The notes under the pieces are model-generated. The model saw only the letters and a program-made list of their open reading frames with translations. It did no database searches and was not told the DNA's origin. A DNA stretch of 64,000 bases from Pyrenopolyporus hunteri (Eukaryota; Ascomycota; Sordariomycetes; Xylariales; Hypoxylaceae): NCBI GenBank assembly GCA_902806595.1, contig CADCXC010000044.1:372001-436000 (forward strand), in the 5' to 3' direction. A program made the position numbers and the translations under genes. Numbering within the stretch: position 1 is the first letter of the stretch; each line of letters begins with the position of its first letter. Shown piece after piece: positions 33,848-45,671 of this stretch.

Positions 33848-35082
33848 TTTCTCTGGATCTGGTTGTTCCGACTCGCGCAAAGTACGATCAAGTACGCCAA
33901 GAAAGAAGCGTATTATAGGTCGGTACCTGGTTGAGCGCTCGTGTGGTTACCACGTTGAATTTACGATCCTACGCCTCAACTTGAAACTTTGTTGGCTGGA
34001 CGTTGGTGGTGGGATGCGCGGGTATTGGCTGGCTTCGGGGCTCCTTTGATGCCTCGTTTGACGCTATCACCGACACCAGAAAGGTGATCGTATGAAGGTC
34101 ACGGCGAGGACTGCGACAACAGCGACAGTGCGGTCGGCCGAGAGGTCATATTACGAAATATTGCGGAGGGGAAGCGAAGTGAGACCGAACAGCAGAAGCA
34201 GGAAAAGAGAGAAAAAAAAGTAATAAAAAAGAAGATAGACAAACTGGGGGGTGAATAAAGGGGAGGGGCGAGGCGAAGCGAAGGGATGGGATGGCGATAA
34301 TTCGGGCAAGCAGCTTATTATCTCTTATTGCCGTTTATGAAAAATTGGCAGAACGGGTAGGACTTAGGACCTTTTCTTCCCTTCCGGGGTACTATATGCA
34401 GTATGTACATACATACATAGGCAGATAGGTACGGTAATCAAGTATAAATAGGTGGTACCTTGTCTGGTAAAGATATTCAATCTGCGGGATGTTGTCGGTA
34501 AAAGCCCGAGAGAAATTACAAAAGAATTATTCTGTATTAGCTCAGTTGATGGGCGGCGGCCCAGCAAGCAGGACAGGGGTTGTGGTTTTAGTGGTGACAG
34601 GTATACCATCGCACCTTAGTGGCAGTTTAGAGTTAGGGGGAATCCTTTAGCAGGGCGTTAGCAGAACAGAATACATCAATGTGCACGCTAGTCACGGCTG
34701 GTTCCAGTCCCACATACCTGTGCAATCAATACTAATACATACACGTACCTAGGTAGGTAGGTACCTATGCAAGTATAGGCTAGTAGATAGGTACATATAT
34801 ACATGTACCGTCGTACATAACAGGGGTCAACATATGCAGCAGGCACTACGGATCTGTGATGGCGCGGGCCTTTTTTCTTTTCTGATTCCTTCAGCATTAT
34901 ATCTCTGCTTGGCTGCTTGGGTACCTGAATCATTGTGCACGCTGTGGCTACCTATATATACGTACCCACCTTCTACCTCCACAAATTCAGTAAGGTACTT
35001 TCATATAATATAATATCCAGGGTCACCATCACTTCTGCCACCACAAAAAACACCCAACATATTAATCATTTAGCGTCATCTC
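33848..35082. other. Gene-free stretch upstream of the type II membrane protein
   Basis: About 1.2 kb. It includes the promoter of the minus-strand gene, a purine-rich tract near 34200-34270 and a palindromic cluster at 34744-34793. No credible coding frame. Confidence 0.5.
34744..34793. repeat. TAGGTA/TACCTA palindromic cluster
   Basis: CGTACCTAGGTAGGTAGGTA followed by CCTATGC and further TAGATAGGTA units; the same motif family as at 28074 and 44440. Confidence 0.75.
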
Positions 35083-35733
35083 TCAATCCCATTGGATCTC
35101 CCCCCAATCCTCCTCCACGCTGATCCTCGGTGTTGGTACAAAGAAGGGCACATAACATTCATTGTCATTATTGACAGGTATATACCTACCGCTAACCCAC
35201 CTGCATTCGACGTTACCGGCCTGCCTCCCATTGCTACCTACCTCATGTATGAATACGCGAGCGCCGTACGTGTCCTGCGTGTAAGCCATGCAATTCAGCT
35301 TACAACTCGTGATACACATACTACACATACTACGCATACTACACACACGCATTTCGCAAGTGCCATTCGTGCGTATTCCCCGCATCTTATCCCAACTCAG
35401 GTCCAGACCGCAAGCTAGACAAAGACCGGATTGCAATCGTTCGATCCCTTCTTTGCAAAAGTTCGTATTGGAAAAGCAAACTATCTGCTTCTCGAACTCC
35501 CATTGACGAACCGCGTTGGGCGCGGCGTGGGAGCTGCCTCGGTAGACGCATATCTGCCGGGGTCAGTTACATTCGGGACCACCATCCGCTTTTGTCATCT
35601 CAGCTATGCGGCGCTTGGCAGAAATAAGATCAAATATCCGGGTTCGTTCGAAAGCTAGAATGACTTACCCTACTCGTCTTGCAGGAACGGCTCCATTACG
35701 AGCTATTGTCGTATCGGCACTATCTACTAGTAT
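35083..35733 (-). CDS. Speculative cysteine-rich small protein gene (start unresolved)
   Basis: Three candidate exons on the minus strand, 35733-35669, 35533-35347 and 35274-35083, stay in one frame when joined. The junctions have good signals: poly-T then GCAG before the first, donor GTAAGT at 35668, acceptor GAGGCAG, donor GTGTGT at 35346 and acceptor ACGCAG. The product would read VRQWEFEKQIVCFSNTNFCK, then SGLCLACGLDLSWDKMRG, with at least six cysteines, and end in VEEDWGEIQWD. The composition looks protein-like rather than random. I do not recognise a family. The start is not settled: an upstream ATG near 35850 could supply a short hydrophobic N-terminus through another splice, which would suggest a small secreted protein. 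Without transcripts this is only a hypothesis; the middle intron could instead be coding. Confidence 0.3.
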
Positions 35734-37957
35734 CTGCAAAAAAAAATTATCTCACCATGCCTCTCCCTACCACCGGAAGCCAGAACAACCGTCTACATAC
35801 CCAATTATCTATGTGTATTTACACAGCTAGTATACGGTACACAGCAGTGCGCAAGGGCGCCGCTATTATTATCATCTACATACTTCTCTTTGTTTACATA
35901 TGCTGTGCTCGGGGATCTGATGTTCTTAACCCCTGCTATTCGCTCTGAGCCGGCAGTAAATCGCGAAGGTACCTACGCACGTAAATCGCTCCCAATAATT
36001 CGGCTGCCTAATTCATAAGTGGCTGTGTCTATTACGAATGTAAGCAAGCACACCTGCAGTAGCCTATGACACGAGAGTCCCAAGTTCGAATGCCGCCGTC
36101 CGACGCCCTCGTTTGGCCTACTATAATAAAGCGACCTAACTGCTGCGCCGCAAGCGGACAGCCCCGACCAAATGGACTTACAAGCATCTGATACCAGCCG
36201 AACAGGTCTAGACCGTCGGGGCTTATCAGATAACGATTACATCTGCCAAGCGCTGAAGGGCGCCGAGACAAAGACGACGCGGGCGCGAAGGATCGTGTTG
36301 TGTATCTCGTTCTGATCTTGATTCGTATCGGCTCGGACGGGCGTACGGGTAGGTTGGGACAACGCCGACCAAGACCCCCCAGCCCTACGTATCTCCGTCT
36401 CGGCTGCGACCTAGTCAAACGCAAGCTTTTTCGAAGGATCGCAGAATGATAGACATATGGGTTCCACCGCGTACCAGACTGAGCCGCACGGCGTACGTTT
36501 TGATACATAACACAGGTTAGCTCGGGGCCGATCCCAACAGGGACCGTCCGTTCAAGTTTCCACATTTCCGGCTTTCGCACGCGCGGAAAGGAAGAGGCAG
36601 CGCGACTTGGCAAGTCCAAAATATTCCTTCTCACTTCTTTAATCAGCTCCATAACGTCATGTTGATCTCGATGGAAAGATGGTAAGCTGAGATTTCATCA
36701 TAAGAGGATTTAAAGTGATTATTTGGTAGTCTTGGTGGAGATGTCCTCCAGATTTCGCTCACCGGCATTTAAGATCTACCTACATACTTACTTGAAACTT
36801 ATTTACTAGCCAAGGTGTCTATTCTAAGATGTTAGATGAGTATACTATAAACGGGATAAGATTACATACCTATGCTAGGTATGTAATAGATCAAAGGTAC
36901 AGGAGTCTTTCCGACCCCTGCTTTTGCTGTAGAAAACGGCGGGCTGCTATTTTTATAGCACCACATAACCCTTATAATTATCGTGGCGTTGAGTTATACA
37001 ATTGCAAGCGGTGAACAGTAAAGAACTGTAGGCTGGAATGAGTATGATTCAAACCCCAAGGGGTACACAGCAGCGAGCGCCCCGAAGCTATCATAATGTG
37101 GCTTATGCTGAAACCAACAACCAAGTAATAACACAGACGAGAAAGGAGCTGAAGATGTTGGTCATCTTACAGCCTTCGCGTATCTGAGACATCGAGTGCA
37201 CGTTCTCCGGTCCGTCGTCTTTCAATCGAAGCGGATCGGATGAAGTCACGGGTTCGTTTTGGATAATTCAAATGAGTAGGTAGATACCTAGGTATGTATA
37301 TGCTTCCAACTGCCATCCGTTGAGCCTCGATCTATGTGATCGATTGAATCGGTAACACAAGAAGTTCCCAGATCTCATACATAATATCTGTAAAACCGCC
37401 GCCTCGCTACTATGCAACAAAGTCGTGCGTACCATTGGCGGAGGGATTCCCCGCCCTGGAAGAGGGAACTGTATCTATCTCTTACAGTAGCACAAAGTCT
37501 TCTATCATCCGCCATTGGGTAGAAGTCGTTAGCAATCAGTTTCGAAAGTTTGGACAGGACGTAGAAAGTTTGCCGATTAATTCAATCAGTCCTACTTAAT
37601 TTGTACACTCATCCATACGTACCTAGGTACCTATGTAAGTCATTGTAACCTAAGCCAGTCCCTCGGCGATACCAGTACATTACCTAAGAACCCAAGAAAT
37701 CCCTTTCTTATCAGCAGCCACCAATCCTTATCGATACTGTCCATCGTCCGCGCATGTTTTTCCGCCCGAGCAAAAAAGTGCGGGAGCTCCAGCAAAATTA
37801 TTTCAGGTACGTCTCCCAAAAAGTTCTCGAAGCTCGCAATTCGTTGCACGTCAAATCTCGAGTTCGCGAACGCGCCCTCGACGGCAAATATCAACGCAAC
37901 CGAAATAATAAATATACCCACGCTCCGAGGCCAATTGACCTCGCACTACACGTCGAA
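35734..37957. other. Gene-poor stretch upstream of GAR1
   Basis: Mostly AT-rich with TACCTAGGTA motifs (37285-37294, 37619-37632). It contains one GC-richer island (36050-36650) with a 206-codon minus-strand open frame that has no family motif and is treated as uncertain. The last few hundred bases are the GAR1 promoter and leader. Confidence 0.5.
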
Positions 37958-38734
37958 ATGTCGAGAGGAGCGCCGCGCGGACGAGGCGGCTTCGGCGGAG
38001 GCGGTGGCCGAGGCAGAGGCGGCGGTATGTTACGGCTTCATTCTTTTCCTTAGTGTTTTTTGCTTTTTTTTTCAAAAAAAAAGAGGCAAACAGAACTCTA
38101 TCTCCCTAAATATAACAGAACCGCCAGCGCAAGACTAACGATACGACGCGCAGGCCGAGGCGGCTTCGGGCAGCGGGACATGGGCCCGCCGGACCAGATC
38201 CTGGAGATGGGCAGCTTCCTGCACGCGTGCGAGGGGGAGATGGTGTGCGCGAGCGTGAACCCCAAGGTGCCGCACTTCAACGCGCAGATCTTCCTGGAGA
38301 ACAAGACGGCCGTCGGCAAGGTCGACGAGGTGCTCGGCCCCATCAACCAGGTCTACTTCACCGTCAAGCCCACCGAGGGCATCCAGGCCTCCTCCTTCAA
38401 GCCCGGCGACAGGTTCTTCATCGGCTCCGAGAAGCTCCTCCCCCTCGAGAAGTTCATCCCCAGGCCCAAGCCCCCGCCCGGCGCCCCCAAGGTCAAGAAG
38501 CCGAGCCGTGGCGGCGGTGGTGGCGGTGGTGGTCGGGGCAGGGGCGGCCCGATAAGAGGCGGACGTGGAATGGGCCGAGGCGGGCCTCCGCGAGGAGGTA
38601 GAGGCGGTTTCGGTGGTGGTAGAGGAGGCGGTGGCCGCGGGGGTGGAGGTTTCGGGGGCGGAGGGTTTAGCAGAGGCGGCGGCGGTGGCGGCGGTAGGGG
38701 ACGGGGCGGTTTCAGCAGAGGAGGCCGGTTCTAA
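37958..38734 (+). CDS. GAR1: Gar1, H/ACA snoRNP subunit
   Basis: Exons 37958-38024 and 38154-38734 give 215 residues. A short N-terminal Gly/Arg (RGG) region encoded by exon 1 and the start of exon 2 is followed by the Gar1 core at about 35-130: LEMGSFLHACEGEMVCASVN, FNAQIFLENKTAVGKVDEVL, INQVYFTVKPTEGIQASSF and GDRFFIGSEKLLPLEKF. A second long RGG domain of about 70 residues closes the protein. Gar1 binds Cbf5 in H/ACA particles, which pseudouridylate rRNA and snRNA in the nucleolus. The 129-nt intron interrupts the first RGG block, has branch GACTAACGA and contains a poly-T/poly-A stretch. Two-sided RGG regions and the overall length match yeast Gar1. Confidence 0.95.
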
Positions 38735-40763
38735 CTTGGCCTGGGCGAGATATACCCTACGTTTTTGTTCTCCTGCTGGCATAGTTAGCCGTCATGCCAT
38801 GGCGGCGACGGCGGATTTCTCTCCATCTCTCCATCTCTGTCTCTGTCTCTCCTGTCATGGAGGATAGTCTTATTCATACAATGTTCACGTGGTACGGGAA
38901 TGGCGTTACGAGGGAAGTTTTGATAATTCAGTTTAAGTTTTCTTCTTTCCGTCCTGCTAGAACGGTCTCTGCGCAATCCGAAAAAGAAAAGGCATCGCTG
39001 CTCCGGCGGGGGTTTTGCGCCTGGTTAGCTGTACATAACATCACTACCTGTTGCCTGTTGCGTGAGTCTGGTTGAGGTGTGACGGTAGCAGGGATGAGTC
39101 CGCGTCTACGACTACGTCTACATTATAATACGAAATGGCTAGACTAGGGATATCGATTTTTAAAAGCTCTTCATTTCAGCCCTCGGTCAGCTTTCCTGAG
39201 ATCCATTAGGACCGAACTCCAGGAGATCCTAAGCGAGGCCCTAATACTTCTTCGATAATATCATCGATACGTCCTATGCTTGAGTTCGGTCTCCACCGGG
39301 CCTACAACGGTAGCTAGACTCGGGGTGTGACAACTAAAGTATATCTTTCGGCCCCGTGCGAGATAACTGGTCCTCGGTTTCACGCCGAGTTCGACCATTC
39401 ATCATCTAAGATTATGTCTCGTTTCATCTTGATACAAGGCGAACACACTGAATTCGTGATGTCTGAATTAAAGCGGGACAGAGCACGCCTGATGATGTAA
39501 GTACGACTATCTAATCTAGGTATATGTAGAGGCATTCTGTGTACCTAGGCAGCTATAACCATTCACCATGTTTGGATTTGCCTTCATTTTATGATATAGT
39601 GTAATGGCTAGGTGGTTTCGGTGCGTCAGGTACCTAAATTCTCAAGTGTTAGTATGGCAATGCCTCTCGAACTACTAGAGGGCTTAATATGATAAGAAGT
39701 TTAATACGCAACCCTTGAAGCGACTACCCCCAAGATGTGGTCATATGAGGTGTACATCCCTTTATCCTCTTCTAGTGTATACAGGTACCCAGACTGTCGA
39801 CTTCGTCGTTTTGGGTAGCCTCGTGAAACAACTCCGTCGTTTTCTCTGCTATATGGCTAGCCTCAAGATAATTAATTCCAAACATCGACTACTTAGAAGT
39901 GCCGAAGTCGTTAATATCAAAAAGCATACTTGTATGGAGCCGTTAAAGTGCGGTGGGCATGAACCTAAAGGGCGCCTAGAGTCCACCGGGGGAAACAACC
40001 ATTCCTCCTCGATCACAAATGTAAAGCACAACACCATCAATCAGGTAGATAGTAACCATGCAACGGAACTTATATTTCGTAGTTCTGTACACCCGTATCC
40101 ATGTCTACCTACTTCCTTATCAAAAATCATACTTGTATCGATATCACATCCCCACCGTACACCCAGACCGCGCACGTATCCTACCGCAACACCACGCGTT
40201 CAAGTGTTCCCATCGCCTGGGAGCACCCGTACCTAACCGTACGCGCCCCTTACCATACCCTCCTGAGCATCGCGTCGCAGAAGAAAAAGAAGCTGAAAAA
40301 TCCAGGATTCCGCCCAGGCTATCACCCACATACCCATGCTCCCCCTTGCCGTCTCCCCCATGGAGGCACCGCTCCTTACTTTTTCTTTTGGCAAGTCGAT
40401 AGACTTTGGCGGTGTAATTGTGGTGGTATAAACAAGAAAATGAAGAGGGAAAAATAAGAATAAAAGAAAGAAGAGAACCAACGCCGTGCGGAAAAGCGGA
40501 GGGGTATACCTCTAACGTTCGCCGCTTAGAAAGGAAAAGGGGGGGATCCTCTCTTCTCCTTCCTCTTTCTTCTCTTTCGGAAATCGGAAACTAGCCAAGA
40601 GCAAGCAATGTTATATTCAATTCAAGCAAACCGAGTGAGTCGAGCGCTCGAAATCCAGTCAAAATGTACCAGCACGGAGATCCAATAGAAAAGCAACTTG
40701 CTACTACTCCAAAGTCTAATGGAGCAGCCGTTTTCATGCTATTCGCAAAACCAATCCAAGCAT
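38735..40763. other. 2-kb convergent intergenic region between GAR1 and SLM1
   Basis: The two 3' ends flank DNA with no convincing gene. The largest frame (39715-40236, 173 codons) begins at TTG and has random-looking composition. Confidence 0.5.
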
Positions 40764-43483
40764 TCAATAAGCGCCAGGAGTCGTACCTGGTGTACTCCGG
40801 GGGTACTCGCCGGGGACGTGCGGGTTACTACTTGTTCTCTCGCCGTACGGCCTGGCCTGCCCATTCTGAGTACCGTTAGGGGCGGCGGGTAGCGGTTTCG
40901 TAAAACCATTTCCGACGGCGGCCATCAATGCCTGCTCTTTACCTTGCATGCTATATGCTGAATTCGGGGCATACTTCTGCTGGACGTCAGTGGCCGTCTC
41001 GTAAGCCCCCGAGGCGCCAGAATCTTGGCTGGTGGTAGTCTCTAGAGTCTGCGATGTGTTAGAAGACGCCGGGCCGGGGATGACGACGGGCGCGGTCGCG
41101 AGTCGGCTTGACGATCCTCGCGGCTGCTGGATAGGTTCTCCGTTATAGGGGTTTATGCCATCTGCTCGCGCCTCATGGTCAATAATTGCTGCATGACTGG
41201 GCGCCTGATCCATTCTCACGCTCGAAGTATTGCCGTAGGATTGGCCAACCAGCTGCGATGCCCGATTCCCGGGGTAAGGCTCGCCCACACCGCTTCCCGG
41301 TAATGCGCCGGCGGCCGCGATTGCCTCACGGTCTTGGTAAGCTCCCATATTGGCGCCAGCCATCGCATACTCGTTGCCCACTAGCCCCGAACCGACGCTG
41401 CTAGGAGACCGCGGTACTTGCAAACCCCTCTGCGCATTGACCTGGAGATCGGATGGGAAACGCCCCCCTGGTTCGGGTCTGTTATGCATAGGGTCTTGGC
41501 GGGAGCCCGGGCTAGCGACAGCGGGATCGACCGAGAAGGGTTCCTCATCTTCATCGTCTACTATGCCGTCTGAACTAGCAGTGCGCTGCGAAGATCTTGA
41601 GTACGCTCGGGCATGGCCTCGAACGAAATTGCTAAGTTCCTCGGGAGTCTTCTCGGTGAGGGCTTTAATATCCTCGTACCAGGCCATCATAGTATCGTGG
41701 CTCTCAGCACGGAAAACCCAGGTGTGGCCGCGATGCATCGCCCCCGTCTGCCTTCCCTTGAGTATGAACTTGTTTGAGGAACCTCCCTCAGCGGAGTGCG
41801 AACCCAGCTTCTGCTCCGGCAGATAGAGTGACATGACAGGTGCTTGAGTCTTGTCTGCAGACTTAAACTCGTGCAGATGAGTAGGCGATAGCACATACCT
41901 ATTCATCACGTTAGCTTGCTCGTGAACCGAAGAGCAGCCTCCTTACCATCCAGCCGTGTAGCTCTTCAAGTACTTGCTCTTTCGCTCGAGCAGACCCGCA
42001 CGGATTTCTTGGCAGGCAAAGTGATCTCGGCCCGGGTAGTGGATGTGTTCGGCGGATCTTAGCGGGACGTCGGGGTCGACGAACTGCGGATCTCTCTGGA
42101 TAAAATTTACCCATTCGTGATCCTTGGGCATCGAGATAGGGCCCGCGCGGAGCTCATCGATGGCGTTGTAGGCCGCGTCCGCCTCACGCTTAAGGATGCC
42201 CACATAGGCGTTGTACGATTTCTGAATCTCGCCCACGACGATGGACTCTAGCTCCCTACCTGAAGACTCGAGATTCAGATATGCCTACTTTCTGTGAGAC
42301 TTCACTCTTATCCGAACCTCACAGGAGCCGGCCTTACCTTATGTAAATAATTCTCTTCATCGAGCTGCCTCTCAAGCTGACGATCCACTGCCAGCCGCAA
42401 GAGATAGGGGTCTTGCTTGCCGGTAGTCAAGGAAGTGTCCAGCTCGCTCTGCCCTAGCACTTCTTGTAGCGCATTCACGGCTTTCCTGGTGGCCTCCATC
42501 TCTTTCTCTACCGAATTCTTAAAGTCGCTCGATAAGCTTCTAATCTCCTTTATCTTCTGGTTAAGATCGCTTCTTAGGCCGGTAAGTGCTAGGATGACGT
42601 CTTCCTCGATGTCTCGCGCTTTGTTTGCCTCTATAATCACGTTCTTATGGTGGTTCCTTAGGATCTGGAGCGCATCGTCCAGCCCGCCGGACGCGAGGAA
42701 GCCGGGCGGCGTGGACGTGTTATTGAGTACGTTGGCGAGCTTAAGGAGAGACTTGGATCGGTGCTCGTAATGCGACTGTATTTCTCTAAAATACGCGATG
42801 AGGTCCTTCAGAACCTTTCGCCAAGCTATGCGCCGACGTTAACGACGAGAGAATATTACGGGGCGAGATAGTCTTCACGGGAGACATCGCGACTTACATT
42901 GAAATCTATTAGCTAATATTTCGGTCGGGCTGCCCGAAGTTGGTACAGGGCAGTAGAATGCGCTGTGGACCTCGTCGGAGTCGTGAGAGCTCTGTAGAGC
43001 TAAGCTCCTTACGCTACCGGCCTTCATGCTCCTGCGACTGCTGCTGCGCCTGAGACTTCCGCTCCGACGCAGGGAGTTCTTTTTCTTCAGGGTGTTCCCC
43101 CTCGATAGGGAGATGGCGTGGGTGCTCGAGCCATCGCCTGTAGTGATAACTTCGGGTCGCGAGGAGATGGAATTGGAGCGCTGCATGGTGGAATATTGGT
43201 AATTGTTCTGCGCAGTCGGGCCATCGGCTACTGAGCTACCTCTTACGCTCGCATCCCACTCCTCGGTGAACTTGGGTTGGCGATTCGCCGTTTGGAGGGC
43301 GTCGCTCTGGGGCGGTGCAATATGGGAGTTCGCTAGGGTGTTCGATAATGTTTCGTCATCCACCTGTCCCCTTTGTGGCTGGTGGTACGCGAAGTAATTT
43401 CCGGAGTTGGGCCTTGAATAGCCACTTCCTGCGCTGCCGTTGGGGAGTGCTGCGGGATCTAGGGCGGTGCCGGGCTGGTTCAT
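40764..43483 (-). CDS. SLM1: Slm1/Slm2-like F-BAR and PH domain protein
   Basis: Exons 43483-42898, 42825-42338, 42284-41947 and 41898-40764 give 848 residues; introns are 72, 53 and 48 nt. The N-terminal 180 residues are low-complexity with a Ser/Arg-rich block (SLRRSGSLRRSSSRRS). An F-BAR-like coiled-coil domain spans about 190-440 (ILANRFQSWRKVLKDLIAYF, then KEMEATRKAVNALQEVL). The PH domain at about 452-560 starts GLLERKSKYLKSYTAGWYVL. The C-terminal 290 residues are disordered and Pro/Ser/Gly-rich. Slm proteins bind PtdIns(4,5)P2 at the plasma membrane, sit in eisosomes and pass membrane stress to TORC2, with effects on actin and sphingolipid synthesis. Splice junction TTTCAAT|GTAAGT to GCATAG|CTTGG restores the conserved RFQSWRK segment. 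The C-terminus could hide a further intron, but the frame is open. Confidence 0.92.
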
Positions 43484-45671
43484 GTTGAGATTGATGGCTG
43501 GTGGAACGGACGATAATGGAGGCTTGGCGAACGTAAAGGGCGTTGACGCAACTCTAAGCTCAGTTGCCGGTCAGAGAAACTAGAGCCACATACACGCACT
43601 ATGAGAAAGTCCGAGACTAAGAAGGATGGGATGGAACCAGTCCGTGACCTTCAGCAGTCTCGGTCGTCCAAAGCTTTCATTAGCGTGCCTCTCTAGAACG
43701 CGCGCGTGGGTAGTACGGGAAGTGACAGTTAATATTCGCAGATGATAGCGGGGCGCATTGAGTTTGAGATATCTGACTGCAGATGGTGGTAACGAATGGC
43801 TTCCTTGACTTTTCGGTCGGATAATATCTTAAAGAGTTTCGACGCTGTTACCTGGGGTTTAGGAGGCCCTGGATATTAAATAATAAGTTAGTCGAAATGG
43901 AATCACATATAATATATGGCCTGGTATGGTATTGCTCGAATATGGTAACCGTAAATGATGTTCGGACGTTGCAATTAGATTTGCTGAGGCGACCAGACTC
44001 TAGTTGACGACCTTAAGGAAATCGTTCCATATAGGGTGAACATACACGATTCAGATGTCTTCTCTCTTTCCTTCGGAGTTGGGCGGCAACTCGATTGGGC
44101 TCTAGTATATTAATACAACTTAAATTATAATATATTGATGGGACTAACAAGTTTGCGATTGGGCGGAAACCGTAGCTGGGTAGTGGAGTGGCGGCCAGGA
44201 ATGAGGAAATGATGTCGGTCCCTGACATGGAGAAGAGGGAGAACAAAAAAAGGATAGCTGGAGGGATGCGCAGCAAGCGATGAGGGTGTTGTCGTCACCT
44301 TTGCAACTTCCCGGCCTGCTATACCCGATTCTGCAGACGACGCTGACCTAAATGAGCTTAGCTTGGTGGCTGGGGTATCTCCCCATGTTCGTACATACCT
44401 ATGTAACGCTGGCCGCTGGCTGCTGCCATATAATAATTTACCTACCTACATGTAGGTACCTACCTAGGTAAGGTACCTAGATACCATCTAGGTAGAGCTT
44501 CTTCAGGTTTACCACCTGGCCGGCGTATCCTCCTACCCGCATTCGGAAATCGTTTGTATTCTCGCAAGGGGTTTTACTTCGCAAGTCGACCCACTTAGGC
44601 GGGGTACCTATTTTACATCGTTCTTGAGCACGTCTTTGTGAGACAGGACTATGACGTCGTGGCATTTCCGCCATGGAATTATCCGTCGACATCTTTCTTT
44701 GCCAATATTCGGGATGGCTGAAGCTTATCACCGTCAGATATCACATCGAGATCGATATTCGAACCTACATACGTACAGCGCATAATGCTGGATCCCGACG
44801 CAAGCTATCTGTGCTACTACTACCTTCATATAATACCGTCTATTAGAACATATAAGCCGATATCTATCCGAGTAAATATATCAGATATACACATACCCAC
44901 CCATATAATACTTCAAAGGATCTACCATTAGTATAGTTCTGGCTACCCACAGAGGTACCAGAGCATGGGGACGGCCATCACCGTTACATATGATACATGT
45001 GCATTCGGCGTTCCCGACTCCCCGCCTAATCTGTTAGGGCCTATCGAATGCGGCCCCCGTGTCTCGCTCCTGTGCGTCTTATAGGTTGGTTCTTTAGCTC
45101 TATTCTAACACCAAAAAGAAAAGCATCAAGATTATGCCTCATAGGACAGGTCTTCTCTATCTGTATAATATCTCTAGTAGATATAGGGGCTAACTAACCG
45201 GGCATCCATAAGGCTGCAGTAGCCCCATCATTACTCAGTCGTACACACATAGTCATGCCTTGTCATCGCCAACTTACACGCGTATCATAATCTATTACTC
45301 CTATACTTATTTAGGTATTAAGGTTAGTTTATAACACTAGAATTTATCATTAGATGTAATCAAACGGTACGGTACGGCAATGCCCAACGGACTACGTCTC
45401 GGACGCCATCTGACTGGCTCCTTACTCGGCTTCCAGAAAGGAAAAACCCGCCCTCCTTGCCCTCCCTAAACGCCTCGCCCTATGCAAATGCTATGTCTGG
45501 ATCTTGCTTCTCGGAGCGTTACCCCACTCGGTACGCCGTGTCCCACGTCGGTCAAAATAACATTCTGCTGGTCGTTCCTATACGACAGAGACCCCTTTGT
45601 CTCGATTGCTGAAATACCTCTGTTTAATTAGTCAATTACGTTCCTTGCCTCCCGAGAAGGCCCCTAATCCA
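43484..45671. other. Gene-free stretch between LDB17 3' end and SLM1 promoter
   Basis: 2.2 kb, AT-rich, with a prominent palindromic cluster at 44440-44495. One 71-codon minus-strand frame from ATG 44692 to 44477 looks mildly protein-like but has no family match. Confidence 0.5.
44440..44495. repeat. TAGGTA/TACCTA palindromic cluster
   Basis: TACCTACCTACATGTAGGTA is a perfect inverted repeat, followed by CCTACCTAGGTAAGGTACCT and CTAGATACCATCTAGGTAG. It could form a long hairpin. Confidence 0.8.

Noticed and set aside
36085..36110. tRNA-like B box (AAGTTCGAATGCC)
   Set aside because: No matching acceptor stem, anticodon arm or A box could be folded around it on either strand.
39715..40236. 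173-codon plus-strand frame between GAR1 and SLM1
   Set aside because: It starts at TTG, has random-looking composition and no splice or family support.
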